Shown here piece by piece: positions 1-5,448 of a stretch of 9,546 bases of DNA. The stretch comes from JAAFHS01 sp043751715 (lineage in GTDB: Bacteria; Pseudomonadota; Alphaproteobacteria; Rhodobacterales; Rhodobacteraceae). Under the pieces are notes generated by a model, which did not search any database, was not told the DNA's origin, and was given only the letters and a program-made list of their open reading frames with translations. Made by a program: the position numbers and the translations under genes. The stretch is taken from the NCBI GenBank assembly GCA_043751715.1, contig JAYUZO010000184.1:1-9546 (forward strand). Reading direction: 5' to 3'. Position 1 is the first letter of the stretch. Every line of letters starts with the position of its first letter.

Positions 1-185
1 ATGTGGGGCTGGTGGATGGTGTGGCGCATGTGGTGCCAAAATTGCGCGCGCTGTACGGCGAAAAGGTGCGCCTTGTACCCTACGGCCAAAAGCGCAGCCT
101 TGCGCAGCGGTTCGGGCTGACGCTGACCGATGCCGTGATCGGCGGTGTAGAGGAGCGTGCCCTGTGGGCGCGCTACGGGCTGTAG
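1..185 (+). CDS. S49 family (SppA/SohB-like) peptidase, C-terminal end only
   Basis: This is the last 60 residues of a gene that begins before the window; the reading frame uses codons starting at position 3 and stops with TAG at 183-185. The visible protein begins GLVDGVAHVVPKL and ends in EERALWARYGL. 'GLVDG' followed by a short basic tail is how many bacterial S49 signal-peptide-peptidase-like serine proteases end; in that family the catalytic Ser and Lys lie far upstream, so none are visible here. S49 enzymes degrade cleaved signal peptides and membrane protein fragments at or near the inner membrane. The next gene starts one base after the stop, so the two are probably co-transcribed. 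The family assignment rests only on resemblance of the C-terminus to remembered Rhodobacterales homologues. Confidence 0.6.
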   Translation, partial: VGLVDGVAHVVPKLRALYGEKVRLVPYGQKRSLAQRFGLTLTDAVIGGVEERALWARYGL

Positions 186-186
186 G

Positions 187-369
187 ATGCTGGTAAAGGC
201 TGTCATCCTGTTTCTGGGGGCGATGGTCCTGCTGGGCATGGTGGGGAACTGGCTGTATCCCGGTGCCATCAAACGTGGGGTGGCCAAACGGTTGCAACCG
301 GCTAAATGCGCACGATGCGGGCGTTTCCGGATTGGCACTGCCCCATGTGATTGCGGGCAAAAAGGGTAA
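187..369 (+). CDS. Small membrane protein with a C-terminal CxxC...CxC tail
   Basis: The gene encodes 60 residues from ATG 187, one base after the preceding stop; an earlier start at 157 would only add residues overlapping the peptidase gene. Residues 2-24 form one hydrophobic membrane segment. A short basic stretch follows (K39-R47 region), then a cysteine tail with CARC and, about 12 residues later, CDC. Four cysteines in this pattern suggest a small zinc-ribbon-like knuckle on the cytoplasmic side. I do not recognise a named family and assign no function. It sits between the S49 peptidase and the SDR gene with gaps of 1 and 3 nt, so it is likely part of the same transcript. The tight packing supports it being a real gene. 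Confidence 0.65.
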   Translation: MLVKAVILFLGAMVLLGMVGNWLYPGAIKRGVAKRLQPAKCARCGRFRIGTAPCDCGQKG

Positions 370-372
370 TTC

Positions 373-1149
373 ATGCGGGCCTTGGTAACGGGTGGGGCAC
401 GGCGGTTGGGCCGGGCGATGGCGCTGTATCTGGCCGGGCGCGGGTTTGATGTGACCGTGCATTATGACCGGTCTGAGGCGGATGCCTCTGACGTGGTGGC
501 GCAGATCACTGCGATGGGCCGCCATGCTGTGGCGCTGCGCACTGACTTGCTGGATGAAGCCCAGACCGAAACCCTGGTTGGCCGTGCGGCGGCGGCCCTT
601 GGTGGCCCGCTGACCCTGCTGGTCAACAATGCATCCATCTTTGAATATGATACGGTGCAGACCGGCACGCGCCGCAGTTGGGACCGCGCCATGGAAAGCA
701 ACCTGCGCGCACCGTTTGTGTTGACCCAAGGCTTTGCCGCCCAGGCCCAGCAGGCCGTGGCCGATGCCAATGGCGAACCCGTGGCACAGGCCCTGATCAT
801 CAACATGATCGATCAGCGAATTAACAAGCTGACGCCGGAATTTTCCAGCTATACCATCGCCAAGATGGGCCTATGGGCGCTGACTCGCACTGCCGCACAA
901 GGCCTTGCCCCGCATATCCGTGTCAACGCCATTGGCCCCGGCCCCACCTTGCAAGGTGCGCGGCAGTCTGCCCAGCACTTTGCCGATCAGCGCGCCGCCA
1001 CCGTTTTGCAGCGTGGCGCGGATGAGGGGGATATCTGCGCCGCCCTAGGCTATTTCATGGATGCAAAGAGTGTGACCGGGCAGATTCTGTGCGTGGATGG
1101 CGGCCAGCACTTGACGTGGCTTACGCCGGATATCCTAGGAGTTGAGTAA
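373..1149 (+). CDS. NADPH-dependent SDR, pteridine reductase / dihydromonapterin reductase (FolM)-like
   Basis: The product is a 258-residue classical-size short-chain dehydrogenase/reductase. The nucleotide-binding turn reads TGGARRLG (residues 6-13), the form with Arg-Arg seen in pteridine reductases instead of the common TGxxxGxG. HYDRS at 30-34 matches the PTR1 'HYxRS' segment that holds the NADPH 2'-phosphate. NNAS lies at 85-88 and the structural Asn at N110. The catalytic pair is Y160 and K164; where most SDRs have Ser, this protein has D147, exactly 13 residues before the Tyr, as in Leishmania PTR1 (D181/Y194/K198). It probably reduces a dihydropterin (dihydrofolate or dihydromonapterin) in the cytoplasm. 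It starts 3 nt after the upstream stop and is probably the last gene of that operon. The substrate is inferred from family motifs; another ketone substrate is possible. Confidence 0.85.
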   Translation: MRALVTGGARRLGRAMALYLAGRGFDVTVHYDRSEADASDVVAQITAMGRHAVALRTDLLDEAQTETLVGRAAAALGGPLTLLVNNASIFEYDTVQTGTRRSWDRAMESNLRAPFVLTQGFAAQAQQAVADANGEPVAQALIINMIDQRINKLTPEFSSYTIAKMGLWALTRTAAQGLAPHIRVNAIGPGPTLQGARQSAQHFADQRAATVLQRGADEGDICAALGYFMDAKSVTGQILCVDGGQHLTWLTPDILGVE

Positions 1150-1228
1150 TTTTATTGCGCCAACAGGAAAGTTGTCCACTTTTCGCGATTCAGTCACAAA
1201 CCTGTCATGAAAAGCCCCGTGTTATCAG

Positions 1229-1258
1229 TTGTTTGGCCAATCAATAAAAATCTATCCT
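1229..1258 (+). promoter_or_regulatory. uvrC: Possible sigma-70-type promoter for uvrC
   Basis: TTGTTT (1229-1234) and TATCCT (1253-1258) are separated by 18 bp, an acceptable though imperfect housekeeping promoter in the most AT-rich part of the gap. It would give a leader of roughly 170 nt before the uvrC start. This is a pattern match by eye and could be chance. Confidence 0.25.
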
Positions 1259-1310
1259 GCAATATCAATGCCTTAGATTTACGCCTAAAAAACAGGCAGA
1301 TCAACGAACC

Positions 1311-1439
1311 ATGCTGAAAACAAGGGAAAATTGCCGCTTCCGGAAAGTTCTCCGCAGGGTTATCCACAGAAACCGTGGATGCCTTTGCTCTTGCTCTTGG
1401 GCATATTGCAAGGCAGCCCGCAAAGGAATCGCCGTTTGA
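1311..1439 (+). CDS. Candidate 42-residue leader ORF overlapping the uvrC start
   Basis: An ATG at 1311 opens a 42-codon frame whose TGA stop (1437-1439) overlaps the proposed uvrC TTG start (1436-1438) in the sequence TTGA. Such a stop/start overlap is typical of translational coupling. The predicted peptide is rich in Arg and Cys and resembles no family I know. No good ribosome-binding site precedes the ATG, and uvrC has its own good site inside this frame, so the ORF may be fortuitous. Treat it as a candidate only. Confidence 0.2.
   Translation: MLKTRENCRFRKVLRRVIHRNRGCLCSCSWAYCKAARKGIAV
1360..1368 (+). promoter_or_regulatory. Consensus DnaA box (TTATCCACA)
   Basis: TTATCCACA matches the strong DnaA-binding consensus TTATNCACA at every position. 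It lies 68 bp before the uvrC start codon, within a region that would be the mRNA leader if the proposed promoter is right. A flanking inverted repeat (1362-1367/1375-1380) gives a partial second half on the other strand. A single box suits DnaA-mediated gene control better than an origin of replication. Confidence 0.5.
1423..1427 (+). promoter_or_regulatory. uvrC: Ribosome-binding site deciding the uvrC TTG start
   Basis: AAGGA lies 8 nt before TTG 1436. No comparable site precedes the other in-frame starts further upstream (for example 1331), and the residues encoded between 1331 and 1436 do not resemble UvrC. This fixes the start at 1436 and gives the N-terminus MTDAIAKTGHDLIQDYLKTL, which fits Rhodobacterales UvrC proteins. 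Confidence 0.75.
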
Positions 1440-3295
1440 CTGACGCCATTGCCAAAACCGGCCATGATCTGATTCAGGACTACCTGAAAACACTTGATGG
1501 ATCGCCGGGCGTGTACCGCATGCTGAATGCGGGCGCAGAGGTTTTGTATGTTGGCAAGGCGCGCAACCTGAAAGCACGGGTGTCAAACTATGCGCGGCCA
1601 TCGGGACATTCGGGGCGGATTGCGCGGATGATCCATGAGACGGCATCCATGATGTTTCTGACCACGCGGACGGAAACCGAGGCGCTGCTGTTGGAGCAGA
1701 ACCTGATCAAGCAGTTGAAGCCGCGCTACAACGTGCTGCTGCGCGATGATAAATCCTTCCCCAATATCCTGATTTCCAAAAGCCATGCGTTTCCGGCGAT
1801 CAAGAAACACCGGGGGAAAAAGTCGGAAAAAGGCAGCTATTTCGGGCCGTTCGCCAGTGCGGGGGCGGTGAACCGCACGCTGAACCAGTTGCAAAAGGTG
1901 TTCCTGTTGCGGAACTGTTCGGATGCGATGTTCGAATCCCGCACGCGGCCCTGCCTGCAATACCAGATCAAACGCTGTGCGGCCCCGTGTGTGGCGCGGG
2001 TGGATGGGGCGGAATACGGCGGCCTTGTGGCCGATGCGGAACGGTTCTTGCAGGGCAAAACCACGGATGTGCAGGCCAACCTTGCGCGGGAAATGGCCAA
2101 GGCATCTGAAGACATGCTGTTTGAACGGGCGGCGGCGCTGCGTGACCGGATCCGCGCGCTGACGCAGGTGCAGCAGACCCAGGGCATCAACCCGGCAGGC
2201 GTAGCCGAGGCGGATGTGGTGGCGCTGCATCTGGAACATGGGCAGGCCTGCGTGCAGGTGTTCTTCATCCGCGCCAACCAAAGCTGGGGCAACCGGGATT
2301 TTTACCCCAAGACGGGTGCCGGGGCCGAGGAGCCTGAGATTCTGGAAGCCTTCCTTGCGCAGTTTTACGATGACAAGGAACCGCCAAAGCTGATCTTGCT
2401 GTCGCATCCGGTGGAAAACCCGGATCTTGTGACGCAGCTGCTATCAGACCGGGCAGGCCGCCGCGTTGAGGTGGCGGTGCCCCTGCGCGGTGAAAAGGCC
2501 GAACTGGTGGAAAACGCCACACGAAATGCGCGCGAAAGCCTTGCACGCAAGATGGCGGAAACGACGACGCAGAACAAATTGCTGGCGGGTCTGGCTGAGG
2601 CGTTTGATCTGGACGCGGCCCCCCGCCGGATTGAAGTGTACGACAACAGCCATATTCAGGGCACCAATGCGGTGGGCGGCATGATCGTGGCGGGGGCGGA
2701 CGGGTTCCTGAAATCCCAATACCGCAAGTTTAATATCAAATCAGATGCCGGGGCCAATTCCGATGACTTTGGCATGATGAAAGAGGTGCTGACCCGCCGC
2801 TTTGAACGCCTGCTGAAGGAAGACCCGGAACGGAAATCTGACATGTGGCCGGACCTTTTGCTGATTGACGGCGGGGCAGGGCAGGTGTCGGCGGTGGAAG
2901 GGATCATGTCCGAATTCGGGGTGGATGATATTGCCATGATCGGCGTGGCCAAGGGCGTTGACCGTGACGCTGGCAAGGAAGAATTCCACCGCACCGGCAT
3001 GCGGCCCTTTGCCCTGCGGATGAACGACCCGGTCTTGTATTTCATCCAACGCCTGCGCGATGAGGCGCACCGCTGGGCCATTGGCGCCCACCGCGCCAAA
3101 CGCGCCAAATCCTTTACCGCCACGCCGTTGGAGGATATTCCGGGCGTGGGGGCGGCCCGCAAAAAGGCCCTGCTGGCGCATTTTGGTTCGGCCAAGGCGG
3201 TGGCGCGGGCGGGTGTGGCGGATTTGACGGCGGTTGAGGGGATATCGGAGCCGATGGCGCAGAAGATCGCGGATTATTTCAGCGCAAAGGGGTAG
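1436..3295 (+). CDS. uvrC: Excinuclease ABC subunit C (UvrC)
   Basis: UvrC makes both incisions around DNA lesions in nucleotide excision repair after UvrA2B loads UvrB. The product is 619 residues from TTG 1436, a normal length. The GIY-YIG nuclease domain lies near residues 20-100 (GVY 25-27, YVGKAR 38-43, catalytic-type Arg 43, Glu 87) and makes the 3' cut. Cysteines 161, 173, 181 and 185 have the same 12/8/4 spacing as the iron-sulfur ligands of E. coli UvrC. A UVR motif near 215-250 binds UvrB. The RNase H-like domain for the 5' cut carries D403 (YDNSH), D443/D444 (SDDF), D478 (LIDGG) and H545 (DEAHR). Two helix-hairpin-helix units close the protein (about 565-615). Its 3' end faces a convergent gene 23 bp away. 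All key residues are present, so it should be active. Confidence 0.97.
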   Translation: MTDAIAKTGHDLIQDYLKTLDGSPGVYRMLNAGAEVLYVGKARNLKARVSNYARPSGHSGRIARMIHETASMMFLTTRTETEALLLEQNLIKQLKPRYNVLLRDDKSFPNILISKSHAFPAIKKHRGKKSEKGSYFGPFASAGAVNRTLNQLQKVFLLRNCSDAMFESRTRPCLQYQIKRCAAPCVARVDGAEYGGLVADAERFLQGKTTDVQANLAREMAKASEDMLFERAAALRDRIRALTQVQQTQGINPAGVAEADVVALHLEHGQACVQVFFIRANQSWGNRDFYPKTGAGAEEPEILEAFLAQFYDDKEPPKLILLSHPVENPDLVTQLLSDRAGRRVEVAVPLRGEKAELVENATRNARESLARKMAETTTQNKLLAGLAEAFDLDAAPRRIEVYDNSHIQGTNAVGGMIVAGADGFLKSQYRKFNIKSDAGANSDDFGMMKEVLTRRFERLLKEDPERKSDMWPDLLLIDGGAGQVSAVEGIMSEFGVDDIAMIGVAKGVDRDAGKEEFHRTGMRPFALRMNDPVLYFIQRLRDEAHRWAIGAHRAKRAKSFTATPLEDIPGVGAARKKALLAHFGSAKAVARAGVADLTAVEGISEPMAQKIADYFSAKG

Positions 3296-3311
3296 GGGTT
3301 TTGCGCAACCC
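3296..3311. terminator. Weak hairpin between convergent uvrC and DUF3592 genes
   Basis: GGGTT (3296-3300) and AACCC (3307-3311) form a 5-bp stem with a 6-nt loop just after the uvrC stop, in the 23-bp space between two convergent genes. There is no U-run on either side, so it is at best a weak or factor-assisted terminator; read on the other strand it would lie beyond the DUF3592 stop. Confidence 0.25.
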
Positions 3312-3318
3312 TCCGCCC

Positions 3319-3804
3319 TTAGCGTACCCGCACCGGTAACGGCAACATGAATTCAGGCATGCCAAGCCGGATCGTAACGCTTTGCACAACGGCAATCACA
3401 CCAAAAACCTGCATCAGCCGCGCCAGCCAACGGATAATCTCTGTCAGCCGGTCAGACTGTATCATACCCGTAGCCGCATCATACCGTCCGCTTACCACAT
3501 CCCCCGCCCGGTGAATCATGAAACTAGCCGCCAGGCCGCCTGTGTAAGTGGGTTGCGGGCGCTTGTCTGTGACCAACGCAAACATCGGCCGGAACATGAT
3601 CGTTCCGTCCGAGTCTTTGCGGGATTCAACCTTGTAAACCGGCAGTTCCGCCGGTTCTGATGCTGCGATGAACCGGTTATTGCTGGTCGTCATGAAAATC
3701 CCGATGACCAGAAAAAGCAGGCCAACAAGCAGGTGTTTCAGCGCAGTCAACAGCAAGAAACCGTCCCTGTCCCTGACCATCAGATCATTCACCAACCATG
3801 GCAT
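3319..3804 (-). CDS. DUF3592-like two-helix membrane protein
   Basis: The minus strand encodes 161 residues from ATG 3804 (TAA at 3319-3321). The frame remains open far upstream, but that part is a shadow of pgsA on the other strand. Residues about 16-39 and 125-147 are hydrophobic membrane segments. Between them lies a soluble stretch with the DUF3592 layout: PVYKVESRKDSDGTIMFRPM, then VTDKRPQPTYTGG, then a GDVVSGRYDAATGMI segment like the family's 'G..V.V.YdP.nP' strand. The function of DUF3592 proteins is unknown. ATG 3780 (MVRDRDG) is an equally possible start, with GGTGA 8 nt ahead of it; no good site precedes 3804. The gene converges on uvrC and diverges from pgsA. Confidence is good for a gene, moderate for the family and low for the exact start. 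Confidence 0.7.
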   Translation of the reverse strand: MPWLVNDLMVRDRDGFLLLTALKHLLVGLLFLVIGIFMTTSNNRFIAASEPAELPVYKVESRKDSDGTIMFRPMFALVTDKRPQPTYTGGLAASFMIHRAGDVVSGRYDAATGMIQSDRLTEIIRWLARLMQVFGVIAVVQSVTIRLGMPEFMLPLPVRVR

Positions 3805-3909
3805 GCGTGCGAAATCTGGCGCTTTTGGGGCGAATGTACGAAAGCGTAACGGGTGTTGTGCGATGCCACCCCCTTCCCCCGCCCCGCCCCATGCGCTACG
3901 CATGTCTGC
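3805..3909. promoter_or_regulatory. Divergent promoter region between the DUF3592 gene and pgsA
   Basis: This 105-bp gap must hold the promoters of two divergent genes. It contains TACG-AAAG-CGTA (a short hairpin near 3836-3847), a C-rich tract (3877-3890), ATGCG-CTA-CGCAT (3891-3903) and then CTGCATGCAG (3906-3915), which covers the pgsA start codon. I see no clear -35/-10 pair in either direction. Confidence 0.35.
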
Positions 3910-4578
3910 ATGCAGTGGAACATACCCAACATCCTGACCGTCGCCCGCCTGCTTGCCGCACCCGGCGTGGCAATCATGTTCCTTTATTTCCACCGCCCCC
4001 TTGCCGACTGGTTCGCCCTGACGCTGTTTGTCGGTGCCGCCATCACCGACTGGTTCGATGGCTATCTTGCCCGCCTGTGGAAGCAGGAATCCAAGTTCGG
4101 CACCATGATGGACCCTATCGCCGACAAGGCCATGGTCGTGATCGCCATCATGGTTATCACCGGCTATAACGGCATGAACCCCTGGCTGATACTGCCCGCT
4201 ACGATCATCCTGTTCCGCGAAGTGTTCGTGTCTGGCCTGCGTGAATTTCTTGGGGCCAAGGCGGGCCTCCTGAAGGTCACCAAGCTGGCCAAGTGGAAAA
4301 CCACTTTGCAGATGGTGGCCATTGCCGTGCTGTTTCTGGGTACCGGGCTGGAATATCTGAACGGCGTGGCCATGCAGGGCATGACGCCCGATCAATATCT
4401 TGATGCCGTCGCCGCCGGCACCGCTGACCCGATCCGCGCCTGTGGCAAGACAGATTGTGCCAGCTATGCCAATTACGCAGGCCTTGTCCTGATCTGGATT
4501 GCCGCCTTCCTGACGGCCCTTACCGGGTGGGAGTATTTTACCAAATCCCTGCCCTACCTGCGCGATACCAATGATTGA
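3910..4578 (+). CDS. pgsA: CDP-diacylglycerol--glycerol-3-phosphate 3-phosphatidyltransferase (PgsA)
   Basis: PgsA joins CDP-diacylglycerol and glycerol-3-phosphate to make phosphatidylglycerol phosphate, the committed step to phosphatidylglycerol and cardiolipin, in the inner membrane. The 222-residue product has the complete CDP-alcohol phosphatidyltransferase signature: D47, D50, G51, A54, R55, G64, D68 and D72 with the canonical spacing; the aspartates bind the metal ions and drive catalysis. Several hydrophobic helices follow (about 74-105, 133-150, 187-207). ATG 3910 gives MQWNIPNILTVARLL, the usual N-terminus; the only earlier in-frame start (TTG 3853) adds unrelated residues. No Shine-Dalgarno is visible; instead a palindrome covers the start codon. 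The segment around residues 150-187 is a variable insert with two Cys (178, 183). The last 8 nt overlap moaD. Confidence 0.95.
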   Translation: MQWNIPNILTVARLLAAPGVAIMFLYFHRPLADWFALTLFVGAAITDWFDGYLARLWKQESKFGTMMDPIADKAMVVIAIMVITGYNGMNPWLILPATIILFREVFVSGLREFLGAKAGLLKVTKLAKWKTTLQMVAIAVLFLGTGLEYLNGVAMQGMTPDQYLDAVAAGTADPIRACGKTDCASYANYAGLVLIWIAAFLTALTGWEYFTKSLPYLRDTND

Positions 4579-4819
4579 TGTGCTTTACTTTGCCTGGGTG
4601 CGTGAACGCATCGGCCTGCCGCGCGAACGGGTGCAGACGCAGGCCACCACCGTTGCGGCCCTGATTGCCGAACTCATCACCCGCGAAGACCGCTACGCCG
4701 TGGCATTTGCTGACCTGTCCGCCCTGCGCGTGGCTGTGGATCAGGAGCTTACCACCTTTGACGCCCCCCTTTCCGGCGCGCGTGAGGTGGCGTTCTTTCC
4801 CCCCATGACCGGTGGCTGA
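4571..4819 (+). CDS. moaD: Molybdopterin synthase small subunit (MoaD)
   Basis: MoaD is the sulfur carrier of molybdopterin synthase: its C-terminal Gly-Gly is activated by MoeB, turned into a thiocarboxylate and donates sulfur to precursor Z (cPMP). The 82-residue product has the ubiquitin-like length and ends in PPMTGG, the essential Gly-Gly tail. It begins with the typical strand IDVLYFAWVRERIG. Its ATG lies inside the end of pgsA (8-nt overlap) with no clear ribosome-binding site, so translation probably depends on coupling to pgsA. moaE starts 2 nt after its stop, giving the usual MoaD-MoaE pair. Confidence 0.95.
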   Translation: MIDVLYFAWVRERIGLPRERVQTQATTVAALIAELITREDRYAVAFADLSALRVAVDQELTTFDAPLSGAREVAFFPPMTGG

Positions 4820-4821
4820 TC

Positions 4822-5274
4822 ATGCTGCGCGTTCAGGCCGAACCGTTTGATGCCGGGGCCGAGGCCAATGCCTTTACCACCCGCATCAGTCAGTCAAAGG
4901 CCGGGGGCGCTGGCGCCATTGTCACCTTCACCGGTATCGTGCGTGATACCGGCGCGCGGCTGGCCGCGATGGAGATTGAACATTACCCTGGCATGACCGA
5001 ACGCGCGATCACCGCCATCATGGAAGATGCCCGCACCCGCTGGCAACTGACCGGTGTAATGGTGATCCACCGCTACGGCGTTCTGCAGGTGGGTGAGCCG
5101 ATCATGATGGTCGCCACTGCCGCCCCCCACCGCGCCGCCGCCTTCGCCGCCGCCGATTTCCTGATGGACTACCTCAAATCCCGCGCGCCGTTCTGGAAAA
5201 AGGAAATCGGGCTGGATGGCACCACATGGGTGCAGGCCACCGATGCAGATGAAGGCGCGCTTGGGCGGTGGTAG
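4822..5274 (+). CDS. moaE: Molybdopterin synthase catalytic subunit (MoaE)
   Basis: MoaE binds precursor Z and, with two MoaD partners, inserts the dithiolene sulfurs to form molybdopterin in the cytoplasm. The product is 150 residues, the normal length. Family motifs are VTFTGIVRD (34-42), EHYPGM (53-58), HRYG (83-86) and LKSRAPFWKKE (118-128). K119 and K126 fall at the same numbers as the catalytic lysines of E. coli MoaE. GGTGG at 4811-4815, inside the end of moaD, may act as ribosome-binding site. It is the last gene of the pgsA-moaD-moaE group; accessory DNA begins soon after its stop. Confidence 0.96.
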   Translation: MLRVQAEPFDAGAEANAFTTRISQSKAGGAGAIVTFTGIVRDTGARLAAMEIEHYPGMTERAITAIMEDARTRWQLTGVMVIHRYGVLQVGEPIMMVATAAPHRAAAFAAADFLMDYLKSRAPFWKKEIGLDGTTWVQATDADEGALGRW

Positions 5275-5448
5275 TACGCGCAACCCATCACCTGGTCGCC
5301 AGCCCCCACCGCGCGCCACAGCCCATGGCCGCCCTGTCCCGCCGTCGGCCGTCACTCCTAACCCCCCCACGCGCTTGCCATGCAGACCGGCGTCGCATTA
5401 ACCGCCTGCATGGCATGGCCCAATCAGCAGGCCGCACGCGCGCCCAAA
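5275..5448. other. Junction region between moaE and the Rhs fragment
   Basis: This 174-bp stretch has no recognised gene. The Rhs frame is open through it (from GTG 5268), but the predicted residues are low-complexity Arg/Pro/His-rich and unlike any Rhs sequence, and homology to the second Rhs copy begins only at about 5449. It contains a perfect 10-bp inverted repeat (5376-5415). GCGCAACCCA at 5278-5287 recurs at 7397-7406 on the far side of the accessory DNA, and GCGCAACCC also occurs at 3303-3311. Confidence 0.4.
5376..5415. repeat. Perfect 10-bp inverted repeat with 20-bp spacer
   Basis: TGCCATGCAG (5376-5385) and CTGCATGGCA (5406-5415) are exact reverse complements separated by 20 bp. 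The pair sits about 35 bp before the point where Rhs homology starts. It could be a regulator operator, a recombination site at the edge of the acquired DNA, or a hairpin ending the moaE transcript; no U-run follows the stem. Confidence 0.6.

Larger units (their letters stand above)
1150..1435. promoter_or_regulatory. AT-richer intergenic region upstream of uvrC
   Basis: This 286-bp gap is clearly richer in A+T than its neighbours, especially 1195-1330. It holds a consensus DnaA box (1360-1368), a weaker two-mismatch relative TTGTCCACT (1172-1180), a GATTC site (1187-1191) of the GANTC type methylated by CcrM in alphaproteobacteria, the palindrome TTGGCCAA (1233-1240) and a possible promoter. 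The inverted repeat ATCCAC/GTGGAT (1362-1367 and 1375-1380) spans the DnaA box. It most likely carries the uvrC promoter; the DnaA box suggests a link to replication control, which is inference. Confidence 0.5.

Noticed and set aside
1150..1435. Chromosomal replication origin
   Set aside because: Only one consensus DnaA box and one two-mismatch relative, no box cluster and no dnaA, hemE or parAB neighbours in view; kept only as a DnaA-box finding.
1583..2407. 274-codon minus-strand frame inside uvrC
   Set aside because: It lies fully antisense to a well-conserved gene and its composition is that of a reverse-complement shadow.
3805..4395. Upstream extension of the minus-strand frame that ends at 3319 (358 codons in total)
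   Set aside because: The part beyond about 3804 is antisense to pgsA, has His/Gln/Gly-rich shadow composition, and no Shine-Dalgarno or family resemblance; only the 3319-3804 part looks like a real protein.
5268..5414. N-terminal extension of the Rhs frame to GTG 5268
   Set aside because: Residues are Arg/Pro/His-rich and unlike Rhs; homology to the second copy begins only near 5449, and the start would overlap the moaE stop without a ribosome site.
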